From positions 31,857,913 through 31,921,912 of the forward strand of contig NC_133106.1 in assembly GCF_022965805.1 (NCBI RefSeq): a stretch of DNA of 64,000 nucleotides, in the 5' to 3' direction. Shown here in pieces: positions 52,801 through 64,000 of this stretch. Position numbers and translations under genes: made by a program. Source of the DNA: Primulina eburnea (Eukaryota > Streptophyta > Magnoliopsida > Lamiales > Gesneriaceae). The notes below the pieces were generated by a model. That model made no database searches, had not been told where the DNA came from, and saw nothing but the letters and a program-made list of their open reading frames with translations. The first letter of the stretch is position 1. Each line of letters begins with the position of its first letter.

Positions 52801-55800
52801 GGGGAATAATCCTTCAGGAGGTTTCCCGGTCAACGGATTAAGCGCGGGACACAATCCTTCACTCATGATGATGAACATGAATGGCGGCTATCCTTCCATG
52901 AATCCCTTGCACCAGCAGCAAGCACAGATGATGTACAACAGGTCTCCATTCATCCCTCAAAGCACTGGCTTCTACCATGGTTACGGTGCGGTTCCCTACA
53001 GTTTCAGCGAGCCTGGCCGATACTACCACGCTGCTGATCATTCTTCTGCTCACATGTTCAGTGATGAAAACACCAGTAGCTGTTCCATTATGTAAATCAC
53101 GAGGAATTTGGGTACTTTTTCCAAGTATTTTGCTTTTCAAGTGTTCGGGTACTGTGTTAGTTAACCGTGAATCAAGTTTGATGTTCCTTTTTTTTGGTTG
53201 TTGAGGGATTTGCTCATTTTGTGTTGCTTTTGTCTTAGGACTTGACTTGGTCTTAAGTTTGTTATTACAATGATATATGTTTTTGTATGTTGTGCAACTT
53301 CAACTTGGTAACCTTTATTTTGGTCGTGTAATTGACGTTAGTTCCATGCGACCCCGCACATTGGATTGGATAAATGAAGGTTGGTTGCGGTGGGTACAAT
53401 GTAACAATAGTTGTCTTTATAAATACATAAATGTGGGGGGGCCATGGCTGGTGGGCGAGCATGGTTGATTTGGACCATGAGTGACCGTCGTTGGTGGGTG
53501 AGCACTGCCCGCCGGGATCACATGTGGACATGGTTGATTTGGACCGCGATTTCAACTTTTCTCGGGGGAAGAAGAAAAAAATTAAGTCGGCTTAGGTTTA
53601 ATGGTGTTCTTATGGACCAAACCGAACCGAAACTCATCGGAAATCTGGAGTGAATTGAACGGTTCGGTTAAAATCTGAAATGCTTTCGGTTTTCGGTTTA
53701 ACCGAATTTCCAATTTTTTTTATCTATTCTTGTTTTATTAATATATAAAATAAATAAATAAAATGAAAAAATCGAATCAAATCGAAAATCAAACATCCAA
53801 AAAACTGAAAAGTTAAAACCGAATTTTCGGTTTCAGTTCGGCTTGGACGGTTGAACGAACCGTAAACCTTACTTATCCATGCTTAGCTGAATGGATTGGA
53901 TTTGAAGTGATACATATATTTCAAATGCCATTAGCTTTGAATATATTTTAAATTTATTGCAATTATTATTGACCAAAACAAAAACTTAAAATCAATGGAT
54001 TTCTATCAATCTAATGACAACATGTGGTATCCATTCAAATATTGGAAAAAATTTGTGTCAGACGGTCTCACGGATCGTGTTTTGTGAGACAGATATTTTA
54101 TTTGGGTCATCAATGAAAAAGTATTAGTTTTGGCAAAAACTTGTATGAGACGGTCTCACGGATCGTATTCTGTGAGACGGATCTTTATTTGGGTCATCCA
54201 TGAAAAAGTATGACTTTTTATGCTAAAAGTATTACTTTTTATTTTGAGTATGGGTCGGGTTGACCCGTCTCACGGATTAAGATCCGTGAGACGGTCTCAC
54301 ATAAGACCTACTCATTAGTTTTTATGCTAAGAATATTACTTTTTATTGTGAATATCGGTAGAGTTATTCCGTCTCACAGATAAAGATTCGTGAGACTTTC
54401 TCACAAGAGATTTACTCTTAAATATATAATTAATTTAGAATATGCCATATATTTTTAAATAAAGGGGAGTGTAAAAACGTGACACTATAACCATATATTT
54501 ATATTAATTAATTAACATTAATTATAAGCCGCACAAATGGATGTCCCCCTTAATTTGATAATGATTTTGCGATGATTATTTTGAATGTTTTCATATTTTT
54601 TTTTTACCAACATTTTTGCAACTTTGAAAACAATTTACTTTCTAATATATTGATGGACAGAAGAAAAAAAGTATTAAAATCACCTCGAATCAAGTATAAT
54701 ACCGTTTTAAAAACAGTATTATTCGATTTATTTGTCTTGTTTGCCCACGAAAGATCATTAGTTACTTTTGCATTGTATCATACATATATTCATCATTTGA
54801 GACGAGGTTTCTGTTAATTGTCCCACATCGGTTGGATAAATAACCTTCTTCTCTTGAGCTAGTTTTTGGGGTTGAGTTAAGTCCAAGTTCCAATCTTAAC
54901 AGTTTCGAATTCGAATCTGAATTGTGCCAAATTCTTCCCTCAAATAATAAAAACAAAAACTACCATTTCATGTCACAAAATTATTTTTAAATCCCATGTT
55001 TGATCAACATTTATGACCTTCAACTCATGTCATTAAATCGACTTAAAAGTGATGGAGATGGCCGTTTATTTGTTTGACGAATTTGTTTTGACGAAAGAGT
55101 ATCGGATATTGCTATTTTATTAGAAATTGACTTAATATTTGGGAAAACACGATTTTTATTAAGGTTTGTGTATTTTTCTATACATTCCAATTCCAACTCT
55201 TCTATTTTGATTCATCATTTCAACGATTTCGACTAAACAAAAATCGAGCGCGGGTCGAGCTCGAATGACATATTAAGAATATATCCGGGTGGATTTGTTT
55301 TCAAAGTCAAGTAATAAATCTACCGGTATGGGATTAGAAATGAAATTCGGATAAGTTTCACATTAAATTCCAACAATCAAAGATAATTATTAATTCATTA
55401 ATATGTAAGTAAGTATAGAGTATCGGTGTATAATTAATTGTATTGGGTACTTTTTGAGATTTTTTAAGCTGGCCCAATTAATAAAATGGCCGGGCTATTG
55501 TGTATTTGGTTTAGGCCCAATTGAACATTATTGTGAAGTCCAACTATTGAATCTTCGAAACTCGGCCACGTTATTTTATCTCACTGGGATCCATTCGAGA
55601 GGATCTTTATTCTTTTTTATGATTTATTGAACTTTTTTTTTTCGAGATAAATAAATAATTACTTAATTGGAAGTTAAAAAGTATTTTTGATTAAAATCAT
55701 AAACATATATTTCGTACGAGAGCTGATATTACACGTAAAAATTCTACATCCCAAAAATAACACCAAACGTATATATTCTAATTTGAAAAAAAAAATAATA

Positions 55801-58800
55801 ATTCTTTCGCAACTATTAATCATAAAGTAGCTACTTTGTGACATACAGAATTAAGAGTAGTTATCTTGTGAGACATGTCAACCCTACCGATATTCACAAT
55901 AAAAAGTAATACTCTTAGCATAAAAAATAATCTTTTTACATAGATAACCCAAATAAAAGATATGTCTCACAAAATACAACTTATGAGACCGTCTCACACA
56001 AGTTTTTGCACAGAACAAAACCTACCACAACCCTTCTATTTGACCAAATAAATTATGCATTCCTTTTTTTTTTAATAGGGAATCCGCCACGGTTATTTTT
56101 TATGTGTTTTAGGTGAATCTACGAACCAGCCTAATAGTCTGCAAATCATGTTTATCAAGTAAACTGTATTGGACAAGTCTTGTGCAACATACTCAACTAA
56201 AAAGACAGAGACGCTAGGATTCAAACACAAGATGTCTCGATAAATGTTTACATATCCAACCAACTCAGCTACACTTGGACGAGGGGGTGCATTCCTTCTT
56301 CGTATGGGTTCTCTTACTATAATCAAGATAAAAATTAAATAAAAAAAAAAAAAAATAGATCCTTGAGATAGAATCACTCCACAAACATTATTCACAAGAC
56401 TCGTACTAGAAAACGACAATATTTTATCTTTCTTATCTATAAATCTAACTTTTTTTAAAAAAAAAATTATATAGAAGTAATTAAATAGTTTCCAAAAGTA
56501 ATTAATAACATTGGAAAATCTTATCCGAAAGGAAAAAAGAATGATATAATATGATATATTTTTACCTTCTACTCCATTAAAAAATTTGGAGACATCTATG
56601 GTGGTCACATGGGATTCAATTATTAGAAATTCCAAAAGCCCCACAGATTCATTGAAATTAGTTGCGTAGAAAAGAGCTGGCACATCAACCTGCAACACAA
56701 AATTATGTGACAAATTAATAATTTATCATCCACAGCTCATCATATTTAATTTTTAAAACGAAAGTTTTTTTTTTTAATTCTTGGTGTCCATTTAATTGGA
56801 CTTAATTCACTGTTAATAATCACCACCAACAATGGTTAATGATATCAAGAATTGTTAATTGTCCCACATCGGTAGGATAAATAGTCTGGGACTTGCATAT
56901 ATTGGCTTGGACAATCTTCTTCCTTGAGCTAGCTTTTGAGGTTGAGTTAGGTCTAAGTTCCAATCTTAACATGGTTTCAGAGCCCTGGTAATGTCCCACA
57001 TCGGTGGATAAATAAACTGAGAGTTGTATATATTGGCTTGGACAATCCTCCCTCCTTGAGCTGGCTTTTGAGGTTGAGTTAGGTCCAAGTTTCGATCTTA
57101 ACAAGAATGCATATATTTTTATGGGACGATAGAATCGTCTGAAAATATGTTAGTTTTGAGAATTAAACACATGATCATTGATCAAACACTATTGAAACTC
57201 TCCAAATAAGAAAGCGACGTGCATTCAAATTCATGTAAAATTTAAAAAAAAAATTGTATAATAAAAGATAGAATAATAATGGTTTATGGGAAACGGATGG
57301 AAATGTGAAAATATGTTGGAAAATGTCAAGGAAGGGCGTTGTCGCTCCATTTAATGTTTTAACTTTTTTGTTAATTGTAAAAAAAAAAAAAATTGTTTAT
57401 AAGTGAATAAATATGTGCTTATCTGTGAGTTATGTAAAAATAATTTTGGTTGGAAATAGAAACAAATATTCTTTAATTTTTAATATTTTATCTCATTGTT
57501 TGATACATCAAGAATTTTATATATAAATCATATATAATTTTTATTGAACTCAATCACCTGAAAAATAACTGAATAAAAACCTTTATCGATACTATTTTAT
57601 CATATTTATCTTGATCACATATATAACTAATGATCATATACAACAAAAATTATCTATTATAATATATGTATATATAGAATATGTCTCTATTTAGGCGGTC
57701 TCACGAATATTTATATGTGAGACGGTTTCAAGAATCTTTATCTGTGATACGGGTTAACCCTAGCAATATTCATAAGAAAAAATAACACTTTTAACATAAA
57801 ATGTAATATTTTTCATTGATGATCCAAATAAGATATCCGACCCAATAAATTAATCCGTGAAACCATCAATTAATCATATTCTTGATTCGTTTTGTCGATT
57901 AACACGCTTTGGTAGTGTCATTCCCATTACACCGTCCCGAAGCTTTGGTATTAAAATTCCACTATTGACTTTTGGATTACATCGTATCAAATATATATAT
58001 TTTTTTCTAAAAAAATATTTATTTATTTCAAATTGAGAAATAGAAATATGGTATGTAACAACGAAGGGTATCTGAGCAACCAATGCAAACAATTCACAAT
58101 ATTCTCTCCACATCTCTTTCTTCAAATAATAAGTGTATTGTGAAATACTTTCATATATTTTTCGTTAGATAAGTTAACTTTACTTATATTTAAAATAAAA
58201 AGTAATATTTTTTATTTGAAAATTTAATTTTTTTTGTAGATAACCAAAATAGAAGACTCGTCTCACGAAATTGATCAATGAGATCGTCTCATCGGTTCGT
58301 TTTTCATTCTTCCATACTCTCCCCACTGTCATAATGCTCTTTGAGTTGGCCTAGTCTCAATAAACACATTACATGTTTATTAGTGTGATTCTTTTCGCCA
58401 TTATAATCCATTTATTTTGAATACCTATATATGTAGAATGTATAACTCAATTACAATATTATAATTTGATCATGATATTGTTGTTAATGATTGATAACGA
58501 TACTATTCAAATATTTGAGTCGTAATATTGTAACGATTCGAGCTATCAATTTTTATTGCATAGATAGTGAATACAATTTTTTTTGACAGAATACATTTGC
58601 CATTACTCAATATTTGGTTATAGTGAACTACATCCTTTCAAAATGTATAAAAATTCCATGCATTTCCCTCTACCGGTCTATTTTTAGCATCCCTCTGGTT
58701 TATTCACTAACAATTTGACAGCTCCGATTTGGCCTAGTCAAATCTATTCGTGATTGATTTATTGTAGAAAATATTCCCATCTAGTGGAAAAGTACAAATT

Positions 58801-59249
58801 GCCAAATACAAATTCTTGATTTATTTGTCCATGGACAAAGATACATATATAACTTAAAATAGAAATGGTACTCAAAATCGATCGAAATATAATATTTGAA
58901 TATTGGTTGAAAATATTTGATCGAGCATCATATGTTAACTAGTTCAGATCATGAACCGTAACAAAAAAAATCCATTTACTTTCACTTAGAGAAATGGATA
59001 ATCCACATCTACAGTTCACACCCAATTACTTAGGGTAAAAATTTGTGTGATACGATCTCACATGTCGTATTTTGTGAGACGGATCTCTTATTTGGGTCAT
59101 CTATGAAAAAATATTACTTTTTATGCTAAGAGTATATATATAACATAATTTATATTAAAATTATAAATTTAAAAATATGTTTCCAAAAAAAAATAATCCC
59201 AGACGTGAGATCAGGTATTACCTATTCCAAATTTTTCCAAAGAATAATG

Positions 59250-59291
<42 letters not shown>

Positions 59292-62200
59292 TATATATAA
59301 AAGATGCCAACTCATTGCTTAACCCAAACCTCATAAGCCCACGTTTGGTTGTCCCCAATCTACTACAATGTTGGTTTCATTCTTATTGTAGCAAAGCAAA
59401 CACCCCACAACGATTTTTCTCCGCTCAGAATGGCCGACGGGGACGCCGCGGCGGCAAATGCCGGAGCCATCACCACTCCCCTCCGCCTAGTACGGGACGT
59501 CGTTCGGATCTCAGCTGCTGGTTTTTCCGGGTTTTTTAAGAAAGACTGTTCCGACCTGGCTCGAAGAGTATCACTGTTGGCCCATTTTCTTGAAGAAATC
59601 GGGGATTCTAACGAGAAAGTTGAAGAGAATGCCGAATTGGGCTTCTCTGATCTGACCGTTGCCCTTCAGGCTGCGAGAAGTCTCGTTTATGCTGCTAACA
59701 ACTTTGACAATTCCTCGATTTCTTCGGTAATTTCATAAGTCAATTGTGTATAATCTGCCCTTTCTGCTTAGGGTTGTTTCTTTAGTCAATGTGCTGAATT
59801 GATGTGATTTTTTCATGTTTCGTGAGTTTGATTGATTTGAAATTTTTGTGTACTTCTACTGAAGATGCTAGTTTTGCTAGATTCACCGCGGATCCACCCC
59901 ATTGAAACGGGCTCGTTCTATGTTCTGATCTGAAGGTTTGAAACTGTTGACTGTTCTATCAGTACATTCAGTGTGGTAACGATGTCCTTAGATGGGTTCT
60001 GAACTTGTTGGTTCTCCACATGCAATTAGTTTTGCAAAAATTAAAATCAGTCAATTGAATATTAATAATTAAATTGTATCTTTTTCTACTGATTTGATTT
60101 GAGGTGTCTCTGTGCTTATTATGTATTGTGCCTTGGGAGATAAGTATCTTTTTAAATGAAACATGGTCTGAAGTGCATACTTCAAAATAAAATGGTTGTT
60201 GGGACTTGGGAGCATATGTATTATGCATCGAACTCTCTCTTTTCTTTTTAAAAAAAGTTATTTGAAACCAGTGTGCTTCAATCAGTAGATCAAAAGACAA
60301 TCAATCATCTTCGTAGCTATCATTTGTTATAGATATCTGTCATAAAGTTTGTATATGCTCATCTCTTTTTGAGCTACAATTGTTTGTTTGATTAATATCT
60401 AATAGTTTCGAGTATGAGCTGATAGTTCCTTGTCTTTATAAAATGTTAATGCCTGTCCTGAAATCTGTTTTCCTTTGGTTCAAGGATGGAGCAATGAAGA
60501 AAATCTCCTTTCAATTTCAATGTGTGACATGGACATTAGAGAAAGGGCTGGCTAACTTACCGTATGGTGCTTTTGACATATCGGAAGAAGTATACGAACA
60601 GGTTGAGGTTGTCTTGACTTTTGAGCATATGTATGTGGCGTTTGAATTGTTCGCTAATTTGACATAAATAACTTGCCAGGTTGAATTAGTGAAGGCACAG
60701 TTGAGACGAGCCACGGAAAGATATGGTGGACCTCTTAACTCAAACTTACTATGCAGGGCCTTGTCTTATCCACTGGACAAGAATATCGATCCTTTCCAGT
60801 CAAGTAACTGGCTTACCAGAAGTCTACATATAGAAAATATTGGCATTATCACTCATGAAGTTGACGTGAACATGGAAGGTCCAATCGAAGGCAACTTGGA
60901 AAGCCACAATTTGGATGATGTTGTATACGAAAAAGAAAGTTTGAGGACTTTATTGACATCATCAGAGGTTAATATCTTGAATGATTCGAGTAGTAGGACT
61001 GTCAAAAGGTCAACCTGCAAAAGTGTGGAGGAGAACAAGAAACCAGATTCTCATGTATTTCCTGAAGATTTCCTTTGCCCCATATCTCTTGAACTTATGA
61101 GAGATCCAGTAATTGTTGCAACCGGGCAGGTGAGATTCACATCGATAAAATATCGGCACAGTTGGCCTTTCTTACTAAGCAACTCGGAAAAAAAAAACAA
61201 GAAAACATATCTTGGCACATGGTAAGAAAATCGAATGTGTAATGCTTTTAATCTAGTTAATTTCTTTGCAGACCTATGAGAGATCTTACATACAGAGATG
61301 GATAGACTGTGGCAACACTACGTGCCCGAAAACACAGCAGAAGCTCCAGCATCTCACTCTAACTCCAAATTACGTTTTGAGAAGTCTGATATCCCAGTGG
61401 TGCTTGAAACACAATATAGAGCAGCCAACAGGACTAATAAATGGGAAAATAAGAAAGAGTGATGGATCTCTTCGTGATGTTACTGGTGACTTTGCAGCAG
61501 TTGAAGCACTTGTTCGTAAGCTCTCAAGTAGATCAATAGAGGAACGTAGAGCTGCGGTAGCTGAAATCCGATCGTTATCCAAAAGAAGCACGGACAACAG
61601 AATCTTGCTTGCAGAAGCTGGTGCAATTCCAATTCTTGTTAGTATGTTGACATCTGAGGATAGTGAAATACAAGAAAATGCGGTTACTTCTGTGCTCAAT
61701 CTTTCCATATTTGACAATAACAAAGGACTAATCATGCTTGCCAATGCGATTCCTTCTATCGTTCTAGTCCTCAGAGCTGGAAGTATGGAAGCAAAAGAGA
61801 ATGCAGCAGCAACCCTCTTCAGTTTGTCGCTTGCCGATGAAAACAAAATTATTATTGGTGCATCGGGGGCAATACAAGCTTTGGTGGATTTGCTTCAGAA
61901 TGGAAGCTCTAGAGGGAAGAAAGATGCTGCAACAGCATTATTCAATCTGTGTATATATCAAGGAAACAAGGGAAGGGCTGTTAGAGCCGGGATTATCAGT
62001 GCTTTGTTAAAAATGCTCACAGATTCGAGTAGTTTAATGGTTGATGAATCTCTGACAATTCTTTCAGTTCTAGCCAACCATCATGAGGCAAAATTGGCCA
62101 TCGTTAAAGCTAGCACCATACCCATCTTAATCGATCTTTTACGGATTGGTTTACCCCGTAACAAGGAAAATGCAGCTGCCATTTTACTTTCCTTGTGCAA

Positions 62201-63333
62201 AAGGGACAGTGAAAATCTCAGTTGTTTAAGCAGACTTGGTGCTGTAATACCGCTCTCAGAGCTTGTCAAAAATGGCACAGAAAGGGCTAAAAGGAAGGCC
62301 ACGTCATTGTTGGAGCACCTTCGTAAATCGCAACAGCTTTGACAGGTTTATCATCCCTAGAGAACTCACTGTTTGTTTGTTCCATGGATCATCCATCTGA
62401 CATTTACTTTTACACGAGTTTTAGGGTGTGTGAAAAGATGAAAGATTTGAGACACGAGAAATCAAGAAATTCTCATGTCAGCATATATTTTACTCCACTC
62501 TCGAGTGGCAAGAATTAGTTCGACTGATTTGTTTTGTAATTCTTTCATGACTAAAAAGATTGATTATGCCCTTGACACTCTGTTAAATAACAGAGAATCA
62601 GGGATCTATGGAGCTTCGATTGTTTGATCATTTGATGTAATAAAATTCGATTCTTTCGTTTACGCTAACTGTTCGATATTCAACTTTTTATTATAATTTT
62701 CACGATCCTACACGACCTCCTCCGGGTGAGGATGCATTTTTGTTGGTATGGAAAAACTTGTAATTCCAATTGCAGAAATTATCAAAATAATCCGTCCGCA
62801 TACTTCCATTAGCAAAAAGAAATATCAGACAGCCGAATAGGAAATAACCCCACCACTAGTTTCTGCTGAGCCTTTTCACAGATTAGTTTTCATCATTAAT
62901 TTTTTCTCAAAATTTTAAAAATAATTGAGATGAACTTTCTACGTCGAAATGCGGGAAAAGTTTCTACTTTCTGAAATTGAAATCGTTTATTCAATACATA
63001 ATTTTACGTACACTTTTTTCTATAATTATTTTCACATTGTTTGTGATGAACTTCATATATTATTGTGAATTTAATTCTAACTCTAATTCTAATATGAAAA
63101 AGATGTAAAGTGGTGATTGTGCTTCTGCTTTCGTTCATTTTGATTCAAATTCAGAAGTTGATTTCATGCTAATTTTGATTTCTCAAAACTGATTCTGCTA
63201 TTTTTGTGAATAAATAAAAAATTTCTGGACATTCTTACACTGAACAATATTTTTGTCTAATTCCATTTGCGTTGTTTGTTCTAATCATTTCTACTTAGTG
63301 CAAACTAGATCGATTTATATTTAATATACAACG

Positions 63334-63389
<56 letters not shown>

Positions 63390-64000
63390 TTATTTATTTA
63401 GAAATTTTTTTGGAAAGTATAATTATAAATACGTTTTATATGTATTTTGCAATTTCTCTAAGGTAAAAATAAATCAGATTTTATAATTGTTGGGTTAAAC
63501 ATGTATTAGTGAAAATAGTAGTGGGATGAGTGGTCTCCTGAAACTCTGGTGTGTCAAACTGTTGACGTTGCGTTGCTTAATCAAGTTGGCTAGGTGAGCC
63601 AAAAAATAGTTACATCATATCTTAACGAATAATATTGTCTCTATTGGCTCGTCAAAATGACGGATTGCGGGCCCGCCAGTCTTACTAGCCAGTCCTTCTA
63701 AAAAGTTTTGACATCCTAAGGTAAAATTGATTTGTAAGATATATGAAATATTACCAACAGATAGTCACACCTCCTCAAACGCATGAGGTTAACATCCTGA
63801 CCATTAGCACCCCAATATGTGCATTTTGCGCTTACGCGAGTATAAATAAATTAACAGCAATACTTTTGGTCTAATGACAAATTCTTGATCCTATCAATAA
63901 TTATAATTAAAAAACGATCACTATTTACTTATTCAATCATATTGCAAATGAAAAAATATTAAATTAAATGTTATGTTAGAATATTTATCTTAAAATATGT

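Overview
This window is nuclear DNA from a flowering plant. The genes have short exons with GT..AG introns, the plant families found are typical (U-box/ARM ligase, HIPP metallochaperones, PPR proteins, a MIR319 locus), and the spacers are AT-rich and packed with plant transposon relics. The families fit a eudicot. An asterid such as a member of Lamiales is my guess from the style of the repeats, not something the sequence proves.

Layout. 1-635 is a broken Ty1-copia reverse transcriptase. 1015-1888 (minus) holds the first two exons of a membrane-protein gene whose remainder lies off the left edge. 2-16 kb is gene-poor and carries dispersed elements, TA arrays and a perfect 29-bp-arm hairpin. 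16.2-16.65 kb is a MIR319 precursor with a TATA box. 17.9-18.4 kb (minus) is a one-exon gene for a small, probably organellar, membrane protein. 19-27.5 kb is mostly nested elements plus a broken gene fragment near 21-22 kb. 28.2-30.8 kb is a four-exon GT14 glycosyltransferase gene. 32.0-33.65 kb is a PPR gene, and 34.46-38.57 kb a four-exon SETD9-like SET-domain gene. 43.3-44.6 kb is a HIPP gene. 46.05-47.7 kb is a PPR pseudogene split by a Cassandra-type solo LTR. 51.8-53.1 kb is a second, larger HIPP gene. 53.3-59.3 kb is repeats, including a very small LTR element. 59.4-62.3 kb is a four-exon U-box/ARM ubiquitin ligase gene. The last 1.6 kb has no recognised gene.

The genes do not form a pathway; this is ordinary plant gene-plus-transposon territory, and I found no defence island or gene cluster. 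The parts most worth a second look are structural. (1) The PPR gene begins with exon 1, intron 1 and part of exon 2 of the neighbouring SETD9-like gene, and that borrowed piece lies between two 30-bp direct copies of PPR sequence. (2) A 180-182 bp palindrome-rich element is present about 16 times; several copies have 9-bp target duplications and one has inserted into another copy. (3) A 251-bp element has two LTRs, a primer-binding site and almost nothing else, with a perfect 5-bp target duplication. (4) A Cassandra-type solo LTR sits in a pseudogene exon, and the reading frame rejoins exactly when it is removed.

All exon boundaries were read by eye from splice signals, reading frame and family resemblance. 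No alignment, fold or expression data were available.
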